Below are positions 40,980 to 51,000 of a DNA stretch of 64,000 bases, piece by piece. This DNA is from Planktothricoides raciborskii GIHE-MW2. Its GTDB lineage: Bacteria > Cyanobacteriota > Cyanobacteriia > Cyanobacteriales > Laspinemataceae. Where the stretch lies: positions 4,265,001 through 4,329,000 of the forward strand of contig NZ_CP159837.1 in NCBI RefSeq assembly GCF_040564635.1, written 5' to 3'. Below the pieces are notes generated by a model. That model saw nothing but the letters and a program-made list of their open reading frames with translations. It made no database searches and was not told where the DNA came from. The first letter of the stretch is position 1. Each line of letters opens with the position of its first letter. A program made the position numbers and the translations under genes.

Positions 40980-42977
40980 GTGAAATATCTACCAATGAAT
41001 CAACGTTTTTTTCAAAAATTTCAGATATTATTCGCGATCGCCTGGGTTTTAATTGTGGCAAAACCTGGGATAACTCAATCTGGTAATCAGTCCGGTATTA
41101 CTGGGCCGAACACAGACGCGATCGTCCCGGTTGCCCCACCCCCTTCAGATAATCAGCCGGTATTGCCTTCTTCTCTACCAGGTTCAGAAGATTCGAGCCA
41201 ACCTGCACCCACAGAACAACCTCAACCGGGACAACCTCAACCGGGACAACCTGCACCCACAGAACAACCTCAACCGGGACAACCTCAACCGGGACAACCT
41301 GCACCCACAGAACAACCTCAACCGGGACAACCTGCACCCACAGAACAACCTCAACCGGGACAACCTCAACCGGGACAACCTCAACCGGGACAACCTCAAC
41401 CGGGACAACCTCAACCGGGACAACCTCAACCAGGGCAACCGGGACAACCTCCCCTTGGCGATCGCAACATCCCCTTAGAACCTTTACAGGTTCATGGTTT
41501 TCAGTCGCCACCTTCTCCTCCTACATCAGGTCCCCCGACCCCGAATCAGATCGGTAATCGACCGGGAGAAAAACCCCCGCAAGAAAAACCTGGCCCGGAA
41601 ATGCCTAGAGGAGAACAACAGGTCGATCGCCCTGCTTATGAAGCACAATTACAACAAGTTGATGTGGATGTAGCGGTTCAGTTAATTGAAGAATATCAAG
41701 CGGTAGAATTTAGCGATTATTTAGGACTGGAACTGTTTGGCAAAGCCCCGTCTTTTGATGAAATTTCTGCCACCTTATACGACCTGTGGCAAGTCACGGG
41801 ACAAAAATCCGCATTTATTTATGTCTCAGCCAGCGAGAGTCAACTGGATTTATTTACTGTCGTCCCCAGTCCTGATGGCAGAATAGAAAATACCGCACAA
41901 CTGTTAGCTTCAACTCGGCAAATTCCTGGAGTAATAGTCGCCCAGACTCAAGGCCCAGTTCAACATATACAATTGCCAGAGGTGAAGGGGCAAGAACTGC
42001 GCGAAACCATCCAACAATTTAGAAATGAAATTACCGATCCAAGATATCGGCGATCGCAGAAATATCTGGAAAATGCCCAAAAACTTTATCAAACCCTGAT
42101 TGCCCCGATAGAACCCCAATTACAAGCAGAAGGCATTGATATTTTAGTCTTATCAATGGACTCTGGTTTACGCAGTCTGCCCATTGCCGCATTGCATGAT
42201 GGCAAACAGTTTTTAATTGAAAAATATGGCGTTGCCCTAGTTCCCAGTTTTGGATTAACTGATGTCAGTTACGCTGACGTGAGAAATACCCCAATTCTAG
42301 CAATGGGTGCTTCAGAATTTACCGACCTAAACCCCTTACCTGCCGTTCCTATTGAACTAAACAATATTCTCAGAGAATCTTGGCAAGGGGAGTTATTTCT
42401 GAATCAAGAATTTACCGTAGATGAGTTTAAAACTGTGAATCAAACAGAACAATTTGGAATTATTCACTTAGCCACTCACGGAGAATTTAAAGCAGGAGAC
42501 TTGAATGAATCTTATATCCAGTTTTATGACCGCAAAATGAATCTGGGTGAACTCAAGACAATCGCCAATGAACTCGGATGGAGTCAAGTCGAAAATACCC
42601 CCATTGAACTATTAGTTTTATCCGCTTGTAAGACCGCAGTAGGTTCCCCCGAAGCAGAATTAGGTTTTGCTGGTTTAGCGGTTCAAGCAGGAGTCAAATC
42701 AGCTTTAGCCAGCCTATGGTATGTGAGTGATGCGGGTACTTTGGGATTAATGAGTGATTTTTATCAAGAATTAAGTGAAAACCCCATTAAATCTCAAGCA
42801 TTGCGTGCGGCGCAAATCGCCATGATTAAAGGAAAAACTAGAATTGAAAATGGCCAATTAAGATTATCAAATGGGGAAATGTTGCCTCTTTCTGAAGAAT
42901 TAGCCGAACTGAGAAATCTTAATTTATCTCATCCTTATTTTTGGTCAGCGTTTATGATGATTGGCAATTGGAATTAA
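40980..42977 (+). CDS. Exported CHAT-domain protein (caspase-like)
   Basis: 665 residues from GTG 40980; ATG 40995 is an equally good start. A signal peptide covers residues 6-33. Residues about 77-155 are repeats of QPGQP and QPAPTEQ, encoded by a 15-bp and a 30-bp DNA repeat. The CHAT protease domain lies at about 340-665: MDSGLRSLPIAALHDG, the catalytic His in IIHLATHGEF (about 500), and Cys in LLVLSACKTAVGSPEAELGF (about 550). CHAT proteins are caspase-related cysteine proteases. Most are intracellular, but this one carries an export signal, as do some cyanobacterial TPR-CHAT proteins. It follows the barrel-like gene by 45 bp. Confidence 0.9.
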   Translation: MKYLPMNQRFFQKFQILFAIAWVLIVAKPGITQSGNQSGITGPNTDAIVPVAPPPSDNQPVLPSSLPGSEDSSQPAPTEQPQPGQPQPGQPAPTEQPQPGQPQPGQPAPTEQPQPGQPAPTEQPQPGQPQPGQPQPGQPQPGQPQPGQPQPGQPGQPPLGDRNIPLEPLQVHGFQSPPSPPTSGPPTPNQIGNRPGEKPPQEKPGPEMPRGEQQVDRPAYEAQLQQVDVDVAVQLIEEYQAVEFSDYLGLELFGKAPSFDEISATLYDLWQVTGQKSAFIYVSASESQLDLFTVVPSPDGRIENTAQLLASTRQIPGVIVAQTQGPVQHIQLPEVKGQELRETIQQFRNEITDPRYRRSQKYLENAQKLYQTLIAPIEPQLQAEGIDILVLSMDSGLRSLPIAALHDGKQFLIEKYGVALVPSFGLTDVSYADVRNTPILAMGASEFTDLNPLPAVPIELNNILRESWQGELFLNQEFTVDEFKTVNQTEQFGIIHLATHGEFKAGDLNESYIQFYDRKMNLGELKTIANELGWSQVENTPIELLVLSACKTAVGSPEAELGFAGLAVQAGVKSALASLWYVSDAGTLGLMSDFYQELSENPIKSQALRAAQIAMIKGKTRIENGQLRLSNGEMLPLSEELAELRNLNLSHPYFWSAFMMIGNWN

Positions 42978-43300
42978 TTTGGTTATTTATTGTTAGTTGT
43001 TGGTTGATTGTTGGTTGTTGTTTGTTGGTTGTTTGTTGGGTAGGGATTCTTTGTTGGTTGATTGTTGGTTGTTGTTTGTTGGGTAGGGATTCTTTGTTGA
43101 TTGATTGTTGGTTGATTGTTGGTTGTTGTTTGTTGGTTATTTTCTCCCCCGCTCCTGAAGCTCCCCCGCTCCTGAAGCTCCCCCGCTCCCCCACTCCTGA
43201 AGCTCCCCCACTCCTGAAGCTCCTCAATCAACAATCAACAAACAACAATCAACAAACAACAATCAACCAATAACCAATAACCAATAATTAATAATTAATA
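42978..43300. repeat. TTGTTGGTTG / CAATCAACAA palindromic tract
   Basis: TTGTTGGTTGTTG units (43000-43140), then four CTCCTGAAGCTCCCC units (43145-43225), then AATCAACAAACAACAATC units complementary to the first part. A long imperfect stem-loop behind the CHAT gene results. Frames across it are repeat-encoded. The remainder up to 43537 has no gene; GTTGGATTG-type promoter is not identifiable. Confidence 0.75.
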
Positions 43301-43537
43301 ATTAATCAGTTATTTTATGTGATAAAAAAAGCCGGTTTTTTCTCGCAACTTTTTTGTCACTTAGCAAATACATAAAGGCGATCGCTCAGAACCCATACTG
43401 CTGTAGGGAAAAAATTCCTTTGGGTTAGCACAATCCTAAAAATAGTTAAGCAAAGGTAAAAGACACGGATAGACAAAATTAATTTATGTGCTATTCTTAG
43501 CGATCGATGTGGATTGATTTTTCTTGAGGAGTGTTCC

Positions 43538-44047
43538 ATGAAAGCTAGATACTTTAAAACTCTTGTTGCTGCTTGTATCCTAAGCGTAGGATTGTTAGCT
43601 GGCTGTTCTAAGCCGGAAGAAGGTGCAGCCCCGACGGATACCAATGAAGCGGCACCGGCTGATACCACCACAACTCCAGGGGCAACCACTCCTGATGCTA
43701 CCACAACTCCAGAGGCAACCACTCCAGGTGGCACGGGCACTGATACCACTACAACTCCAGGGGCAACCACTCCAGGGGCAACTGGCACTGATGCTACCTC
43801 CACTCCCGGCACCGGCACTGATGCCACTACAACTCCGAGCATGGGTACTGATGCCACCTCCACTCCCGGCACCGGCACTGATGCCACCTCCACTCCCGGC
43901 ACCGGCACTGATGCCACCTCCACTCCCGGCACCGGAACTGAAGGCACCACTCCAGGGGCGACTACCGAAGGCACCGGAACTGAAAGCACCACTCCAGGGG
44001 CGACTACCGAAGGCACCGGAACTGAAAGCACCACTCCAGGAAACTAG
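43538..44047 (+). CDS. Thr/Pro-rich lipoprotein
   Basis: 169 residues from ATG 43538, with GAGGA at 43526-43530. A type II signal peptide is clear: KARYFKTLVAACILSVGLLAGC, lipid anchor at the Cys of LLAGC. The mature part is entirely low complexity: repeats of GTGTDATSTP, TTTPGATTP and GTESTTPGATTE, encoded by 24-30-bp DNA repeats. It has no globular domain. It is probably a heavily O-glycosylatable or spacer surface lipoprotein; function unknown. Confidence 0.75.
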   Translation: MKARYFKTLVAACILSVGLLAGCSKPEEGAAPTDTNEAAPADTTTTPGATTPDATTTPEATTPGGTGTDTTTTPGATTPGATGTDATSTPGTGTDATTTPSMGTDATSTPGTGTDATSTPGTGTDATSTPGTGTEGTTPGATTEGTGTESTTPGATTEGTGTESTTPGN

Positions 44048-44130
44048 CAGTCATTTCTAGGCAACTTATACAGATATATACATAAGGGAAAGGCAATAGA
44101 GATGTGAGAAATTCTGTCTCTATTCCAAGA

Positions 44131-44188
44131 CGGCGGAATGTGAGGTCTTAATTGTTTGCGGATCTTGCTCCGCCGTTTTTGTCTTTTT
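44131..44188 (+). terminator. Hairpin with T-runs behind the lipoprotein gene
   Basis: CGGCGGA (44131-44137) and TCCGCCG (44169-44175) form a stem with a long loop, followed by TTTTTGTCTTTTTTT. It lies between convergent genes and fits an intrinsic terminator for the plus strand. Confidence 0.55.
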
Positions 44189-44212
44189 TTGGAGATCGCC
44201 CAAATGTGGTGA

Positions 44213-46846
44213 TTAACTCAAATACAAGGGGTCAACATCAATGCTAAGACTGACCCATTTCGGGCAATGCGATCGCAACTGTTCCAAGGGGGGCAAGTCC
44301 ACGGGAATTCCTGGGGCAAATTTGAGCAATATCTGCCACCGATAGCGATCGCCGATTCGCATAATTGGCGCTGGGGCAGGGCCGAGTAATTCAAAATCAT
44401 TGGTAAATAAATCATCGGTAAATAAATCATCGGCGGTGGGTTCTATCGGTTCTCCACGGTTAACTAATGTAGGGGTCAACGGTTTGCCCTCTGTTAGGGA
44501 TTTACCGTTCCTTAATATTGTGGCTAAACGTTCCGCAGTCGCCGCCACTTCTCCTTCATTGCCCCCAGAAATGCGGAGTAAAATTAATCGACCATAAGGG
44601 GGATAATTCAGGGCTGCCCGTTCCGCCAGTTCATTAGCAATAAATCCGTCCAGGTCATGCGATCGCACCGCCGAAATCACGGGATGGTCTGGAGTATAGG
44701 TTTGAATAATCACTCGTCCAGGGTCGCGACCCCGACCGGCCCGACCCGCCACCTGAGTTAAAGTCTGAAAAGCCCGTTCCGAAGCCCGATAATCCGATAA
44801 ATTCAGCAATCCATCCGCAGCCACCACCCCCACCAAAGTCACTTGGGGTAAGTCCAACCCCTTAGTCAACATTTGCGTACCAATTAATAGATCCGCTTCC
44901 CCTTGGGCAAAGCGAGAAATCAGGGCGCGGTGGGCGCCTTTGGTGCGCGTAGTATCGCTATCAAAGCGAATTAACCGCAACTGGGGAAAATGCTGCGCTA
45001 AATGTTGGGCAACTTTCTGGGTGCCGCTGCCAAAATGCTTAAAATAAGGAGAATGACATTCCGGGCAACGGGTCAAGGGCTGCTGAGTATGGCCGCAATA
45101 GTGACAGCGCAACAGTTCCGCCGCGTTTTCGTGGGGGTGATGATAGGCCAAGGAAACATCACAATGGGGACATTCCATCACATAGCCACAACTGCGACAA
45201 GAGATAAAACTGCTATGTCCCCGACGGTGAATAAATAAAATCCCTTGTTGCTTGGTTTCGATCAGATCGTTTAAAGCCTTTTGCAAAGACTGACTAAAAA
45301 TTGTCCGGTTGCCTTGGCGCAATTCTTCGCGCATATCCACTATTTCAATGGGGGGCATGGCTTGCCCGTGAATGCGTTCTGGTAAGGAGAGGTAATAAGT
45401 GGGAATGGCGGCGGTTTCTTGGGCTTCGGCGACTTGTACCCAACTTTCTAAAGAAGGAGTGGCAGAACCGAGGATTAGAGGACAGTTGACCAATTCCGCC
45501 CGCCATTGGGCAACGGTACGCGCATGATAACTTGGGGCGGGTTGGTCTTGTTTATAGCTGTCGTCGAATTCTTCATCGAGAATAATCAGCCCTAGGTTGG
45601 GGAGGGGGGCAAAAATAGCCGACCGGGTGCCAATGACGATTTGCGGGGTGCCGGTGAGCATAACCCGCCAACTATCGTATCGTTCGCCGTCCGATAGTTG
45701 GCTATGATAAATGGCGATTTGGTCGCCAAACCGCGCCCGGAAACGGTCTGTGAGTTGTGGGGTGAGGCCAATTTCTGGGACGAGTACCAGGGCGGATTTT
45801 CCCTGGGCAAGAATAGGCGCGATCGCCTGCATATAGACTTCGGTTTTCCCGGAACCCGTGACCCCATGCAATAAAACCAGGGCAAATTCATGCAGAGATT
45901 TGATCAGTTCTAATGCCTTAGTTTGATAACGGGTCAAGGTTTTGGCTTGGTCGGGTTTCTGGGTTGGTTCTGCCAGGACGCGCAACCGTTCCTGAAGCGA
46001 AATAGCTACATAGCCTTTTTCTTCCAAGACTTTGACTAGGGAGGAACTGGTTTGACAAATTTGCAATAATTCGGTCATCCAGAGTTCACCCCCCCGACGC
46101 CGCAAAATTTCTACTACTTCTTGCTGCCTGGGGGTGAGGTCATGGGATAGACCTTCTCCGATTAATGTCACCGCTTGACGCATTTGCGCCCTAGGGGGTT
46201 TAGGGGATTCTAGATAACTTTCCACCCAACCCCGTTTGAGTAATTCTTTGAGTCCCGATGTAGCTTTGGGTACTTGACGGCGGATATACTGCCAAGTATA
46301 GTCTCCGGTTTTGGCGGTTTGCAGTAAATTTAGGATTTGACGACCGGCTGCACTGAGGAAAATATCAGCCCCCGGAGGAATTTCCCCGTTGAGTCTAATC
46401 CGGCGTTGCGATCGCGCCAAAAGTCCCGGTGGCATAGCGGTGCGAATTACCTGGATTAAGGGAGTATAGTAATAAGCCGCTACTCGTTCCAGCAGTTGCC
46501 AATAACTCCGAGGAAAAAAACTGGCGACTACCACATCTTCGACATTTTTTACCTGAGTCGCCGCTAAATCATCGGGTAATTTGTCCAGAAATTTAATCGC
46601 GATCGCGCCGATTTGCTGTGGACCAAAAGGCACGGATAAAATATCTCCTGGTTGCACTGGTAAATCGGGAGGTATCCGATAAGTAAAGAGTTTTTCCTCC
46701 GTTCCCGGTGCATCGACCAACACAGAAATCCACTGCGGTTGAGCGCTGGGGTGTTCACGGACTTTACCGAAATCGTAACTACCCCCAGGTTCGGCCACCC
46801 CCCAGGAAAGTAACGGTAATTCTGAGGTGTTGGTCTGGTAATTCAT
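44213..46846 (-). CDS. priA: Primosomal protein N' (replication restart helicase PriA)
   Basis: 877 residues. PriA restarts stalled replication forks by loading the replicative helicase. The N-terminal 3'-binding domain (ISVLVDAPGTEEKLFTYRIP, DILSVPFGPQQIGAI) is followed by the helicase core: Walker A LLHGVTGSGKTEVYMQAI, LILGSATPSLESW, and motif VI QVAGRAGRGRDPGRVIIQTY. Eight cysteines of the zinc module are visible in CRSCGYVMECPHCDVS and CHYCGHTQQPLTRCPECHS. Motif II reads LDEEFDDSY, with Phe where DEEH is usual in E. coli PriA. An insertion (about 790-830, TADDLFTDDLFTNDF) with a small repeat is unusual. Length is longer than the E. coli protein (732). Confidence 0.95.
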   Translation of the reverse strand: MNYQTNTSELPLLSWGVAEPGGSYDFGKVREHPSAQPQWISVLVDAPGTEEKLFTYRIPPDLPVQPGDILSVPFGPQQIGAIAIKFLDKLPDDLAATQVKNVEDVVVASFFPRSYWQLLERVAAYYYTPLIQVIRTAMPPGLLARSQRRIRLNGEIPPGADIFLSAAGRQILNLLQTAKTGDYTWQYIRRQVPKATSGLKELLKRGWVESYLESPKPPRAQMRQAVTLIGEGLSHDLTPRQQEVVEILRRRGGELWMTELLQICQTSSSLVKVLEEKGYVAISLQERLRVLAEPTQKPDQAKTLTRYQTKALELIKSLHEFALVLLHGVTGSGKTEVYMQAIAPILAQGKSALVLVPEIGLTPQLTDRFRARFGDQIAIYHSQLSDGERYDSWRVMLTGTPQIVIGTRSAIFAPLPNLGLIILDEEFDDSYKQDQPAPSYHARTVAQWRAELVNCPLILGSATPSLESWVQVAEAQETAAIPTYYLSLPERIHGQAMPPIEIVDMREELRQGNRTIFSQSLQKALNDLIETKQQGILFIHRRGHSSFISCRSCGYVMECPHCDVSLAYHHPHENAAELLRCHYCGHTQQPLTRCPECHSPYFKHFGSGTQKVAQHLAQHFPQLRLIRFDSDTTRTKGAHRALISRFAQGEADLLIGTQMLTKGLDLPQVTLVGVVAADGLLNLSDYRASERAFQTLTQVAGRAGRGRDPGRVIIQTYTPDHPVISAVRSHDLDGFIANELAERAALNYPPYGRLILLRISGGNEGEVAATAERLATILRNGKSLTEGKPLTPTLVNRGEPIEPTADDLFTDDLFTNDFELLGPAPAPIMRIGDRYRWQILLKFAPGIPVDLPPLEQLRSHCPKWVSLSIDVDPLYLS

Positions 46847-47459
46847 CGCGGACTATTAACCCTGTAGCTGAACACTCTAAATGTATAACATTCAGGGTGT
46901 TGTTTTTGTTGGTTGTTGGTTATTGGTTATTTATTGGTTGTTGCCCCCCTTTGAAGGGGAGGTTGGGGGGTTGTTAGTTGTTGGTTGTTGGTTGCTGGTT
47001 AGATAGCGTTTCTCATAAACGCACTTATTTCTGTCATTCCCGCAAATCTCTGTCATTCCCGCAAATCTCTGTCATTCCCGCAAATCTCTGTCATTCCCGC
47101 GAAAGCGGGAATCCAACGTTCTCCCTAAATAACGACTAACCAGTAGCCTCATCCCTTGCCGTCCGTGATAATACGGTATTGTCATCAAATCTAGACTTTT
47201 CATGCCAATTAGATACATTTTTGGAAAATTTAGGCAGATTAGAAATATTAGAAACATTATAAATATTATATTTATTAGTAAATTAAAAAATTTTTTAAGC
47301 AAATTAATTGATAGTAAATTTAATTAATTTGGTCAAAAAATAAAATCTTAACCGGTTTTTATTAAGAAATAAAACTTAAGCCTTAATTCGGTTTTTTCGT
47401 AGTTAATTAAAATTGTAAAAAATGTTAATTAGATAATTTTAAATATTTATTTTTTTGGC
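46847..47459. other. Intergenic region with TTGTTGG tract and tandem 19-mers
   Basis: Upstream of priA: TTGGTTGTTGG low-complexity sequence at 46905-47000. Then at 47033-47112 four near-identical units of CTCTGTCATTCCCGCAAAT, the last ending in the palindrome TTCCCGCGAAAGCGGGAA. From 47200 on the sequence becomes very AT-rich. No gene is supported; an AT-rich minus-strand frame (47072-47302) has no protein-like features. Confidence 0.45.
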
Positions 47460-47519
47460 AAAACAAGAAATAACATTATTTATTTTTTGTAAAAAATAAA
47501 TAATGTTATTTCTTGTTTT
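47460..47519. repeat. Perfect 29-bp inverted repeat with 2-base loop
   Basis: Arms 47460-47488 and 47491-47519 are exact complements (AACAAGAAATAACATTATTT at the outer end), with GT as the loop. Flanked by T-runs on both sides, it could be a bidirectional terminator, a cruciform, or a mobile-element relic. Confidence 0.9.
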
Positions 47520-47573
47520 TTTTTGCTAATTAATGTTAGTAATTGAAAATGGGCAGCGGATGACGGCTCAGAT

Positions 47574-47819
47574 TTGGCAAAAAACGGCTCAGATTTGGCA
47601 AAAAACGGCTCAGTGGATCCGGGTCAAATTGATCCAATTAAAGCAATTTTTAAACCTATATATAGTGGTTTAAATTATTTAAGCGCTACATTTAGGTTTT
47701 TAGTCAAATTCTTGGCGTCACTCTTGACGGTCAGTTTTAGATCGGTTTGGGTTTTTACTGGTATTTACTTACGTAAATTTACTGATCCGCAAGTGATCTG
47801 GATCTTTCCTGAAAAATAG
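47574..47819 (+). CDS. Doubtful small ORF (81 aa)
   Basis: The first 15 residues (MAKNGSDLAKNGSVD) come from a 21-bp DNA repeat (CGGCTCAGATTTGGCAAAAAA) that has three copies at 47560-47615. The rest (KAIFKPIYSGLNYLSATFRF and LVKFLASLLTVSFRSVWVFT) is amphipathic to hydrophobic and could be one membrane helix. No ribosome site is visible. It is either a small membrane protein with a later start or spurious. Confidence 0.25.
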   Translation: MAKNGSDLAKNGSVDPGQIDPIKAIFKPIYSGLNYLSATFRFLVKFLASLLTVSFRSVWVFTGIYLRKFTDPQVIWIFPEK

Positions 47820-48082
47820 GCGATCGTAGAAATTAAGCAGGTTTGAGAACGGTTGGAAAGCAGAAACCGGGCAAGCAAAGGTCAACCCCCATCTTCACGG
47901 GGGCGAACCCTAATCTCGATTTCCGCCACCCAACATCGACGAAAAACCCGGTTTCTACATAATTCAGGGGGTGCTAAACCATGCCTTAACTTGAAGATAC
48001 GACCTATACCACCAGCCCTTTTGAGCAGACTTTCGGAATCAGAGTTTTTCCGAAAAATCCCATCTTTTTCCATCTTTATTTA
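47820..48082. other. Leader region of the giant subtilase gene
   Basis: Contains GCAGAAACCGGGCAAGC and AAAAACCCGGTTTCTAC halves (47860-47957) enclosing CCCCCATCTTCACGGGGGCG, a small hairpin. No gene. The promoter of the large gene should be here or further upstream. Confidence 0.3.
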
Positions 48083-51000
48083 TTGAATGGTGCAATCATC
48101 ATGTCTCCAGATTTTCGGTCAGATCGTGTCATAGTAAAACTAAAGCCCGGAGCTAATTCCAATGAGATTAGCAACTTACAGGCGCAAATCGGGGTCACAA
48201 AAGTTAGCACAGCGTCACAACTTGGCATTGACATTTGGCAGATTCCCGACGGAAACGTAGAACAAATCATCTCGACTTATAAGAATGATCCCCGCTTCGA
48301 GTACATCGAGCCGGACTATATCATCACCCTGGAAGATACCTCAAAAACCAGAAATCCTGAAGAAAGCTTAAGCATAATTACTCCCCAAGCCACCACTCCT
48401 AACGATCCTGGCTATTCCCAACTTTGGGGACTCAATAACACCGGTCAAAGTGGGGGTACAGCCGATGCCGATATTGACGCTCCCGAAGCGTGGGATATTC
48501 AAAAGGGCAACCAAAACTTAGTTATCGGTGTGATTGATACCGGCGTTGATTACAACCACCCGGACTTATCGGCGAATATCTGGACAAATCCAGGGGAAAT
48601 CGCAGGCGATGGCATTGATAACGACAATAACGGATATATCGATGATGTCCGGGGTTGGGACTTTGCCTATAACGACAATAACCCGATGGATGTGCAGGGA
48701 CACGGAACCCACGTTTCGGGAACCATTGCCGGAAAAGGCAATAACGGCATTGGGGTGACAGGGGTGGCTTGGAATGCCAAAATCATGCCACTTAAGTTTT
48801 TAGATGATAGTGGTTCCGGCTCTACATCCAATGCCATCCTAGCGATTAACTATGCAACAGCCAAGGGAGTCAAACTGACTAATAACTCTTGGGGAGGCGG
48901 TGGCTATAGTCAAGCTCTCTACGATGCCATCAATACTGCCGGACAACAGGGAGCTTTATTCATTGCGGCGGCGGGTAATAGTTCGCAAAACACAGACACA
49001 ACCCCTGCTTACCCGGCCAGCTACAACCTATCTAATATTATCTCTGTTGCCTCAACCACCCGCACCGATGGATTGTCCTGGTTTTCTAACTACGGAGCCA
49101 CCACTGTAGATTTAGGAGCCCCTGGTTCGGATATTTATAGCACTCTTCCCAATAGTAGCTACGGGACTCTTAGTGGGACATCAATGGCATCTCCCCATGT
49201 CACCGGGGCGGCGGCTTTGCTGTGGTCTCAAAATCCCACTTGGACAGCACAGCAGGTTAAGAATAGCCTCATGTCAACTGGGGACTCGATTTCTGCCCTC
49301 AATGGCATAACTGTCTCAGGGAAGCGGTTGAATATTTATAACGCTTTAGCACCTGCTGATACCACCCCACCCACAGCCAGCAGTTTCACTCCTGCCGATA
49401 ATGCCACAGGCGTTGCCGTTGCTGCTAACTTAGTGGTTAACTTCAGTGAAGCGATTCAAAAAGGTAGTGGCAATATTGTTATCAAGAAAGTCTCGGATAA
49501 TTCTGTTGTCGAAACCATTGCGGTTACTAACAGTAATGTCACCGTTAGTGGCAGTCAACTGACAATTAACCCAACCAATGACTTAGCACAAGGTACAGAT
49601 TATTATGTAGAAATTGCCAACGGTGCGATTAAGGATATTGCGGGGAATAATTATGCCGGTATTACTGGTAATAGCACTTGGAATTTTACCACCACCAGCC
49701 AAAGTTCAGGCTCTTTTACCGAAGATACTTCTATTTCCCTTCCTGGTGTTTACGTCAGTTCCGTAGCTTGGGCGGACTACAATGGGGACGGTAAACAGGA
49801 CTTCCTGTTGACGGGTTACTCAAGTTCAGGCTACATCTCCAAACTGTACAAAAACACGGGCAGTGGGTTCAGCGAAGATACCACTATTTCCCTTCCTGGT
49901 GTTTCCTATGGTTCCGTAGCTTGGGCGGACTACAATGGGGACGGTAAACAGGACTTCCTGTTGACGGGTTACTCAAGTTCAGGCTACATCTCCAAACTGT
50001 ACAAAAACACGGGCAGTGGGTTCAGCGAAGATACCACTATTTCCCTTCCTGGTGTTTCCTATGGTTCCGTAGCTTGGGCGGACTACAGCGGAGACGGTAA
50101 ACAGGACTTCCTGTTGACGGGTTGGTCAAGTTCAGGCGGCATCTCCAAACTGTACAAAAACACGGGCAGTGGCTTCAGCGAAGATACCACTGTTTCCCTT
50201 CCTGGTGTTGGCTATAGTTCCGTAGCCTGGGCGGACTACAGCGGGGATGGTAAACAGGACTTCCTGTTGACGGGTTACTCAAGTTCAGGCTACATCTCCA
50301 AACTGTACAAAAACACGGGCAGTGGGTTCAGCGAAGATACCTCTGTTTCCCTTCCTGGTGTTTACTACAGTTCCGTAGCCTGGGCGGACTACAACGGAGA
50401 CGGCAAACAGGACTTCCTGTTGACGGGTTGGTCAAGTTCAGGCAGCTACATCTCCAAACTGTACAAAAACACGGGCAGTGGGTTCAGCGAAGATACCACT
50501 GTTTCCCTTCCTGGTGTTGGGGGCAGTTCCGTAGCCTGGGCGGACTACAGCGGGGATGGTAAACAGGACTTCCTGTTGACGGGTTACTCAAGTTCAGGCC
50601 GCATCTCCAAACTGTACAAAAACACGGGCAGTGGGTTCAGCGAAGATACCTCTGTTTCCCTTCCTGGTGTTTCCTACAGTTCCGTAGCTTGGGCGGACTA
50701 CAGCGGGGATGGCAAACAGGACTTCCTGTTGACGGGTTCCTATAATTCAGGCAGCTTCATCTCCAAACTGTACAAAAACACTGCCACACCTGCTGATACC
50801 ACCCCACCCACAGCCAGCAGTTTCACTCCTGCCGATAATGCCACAGGCGTTGCCGTTGCTGCTAACTTAGTGGTTAACTTCAGTGAAGCGATTCAAAAAG
50901 GTAGTGGCAATATTGTTATCAAGAAAGTCTCGGATAATTCTGTTGTCGAAACGATTGCGGTTACTAACAGTAATGTCACCGTTAGTGGCAGTCAACTGAC

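Noticed and set aside
43357-44034. 225-residue minus-strand frame opposite the lipoprotein gene
   Set aside because: It is the reverse reading of the Thr/Pro codon repeats; the plus-strand frame has a ribosome site and lipobox.
47072-47302. 76-residue minus-strand frame near the CTGTCATTCCCG repeats
   Set aside because: Very AT-rich, Ile/Phe/Leu monotony at the start, and its 3' half is repeat sequence.
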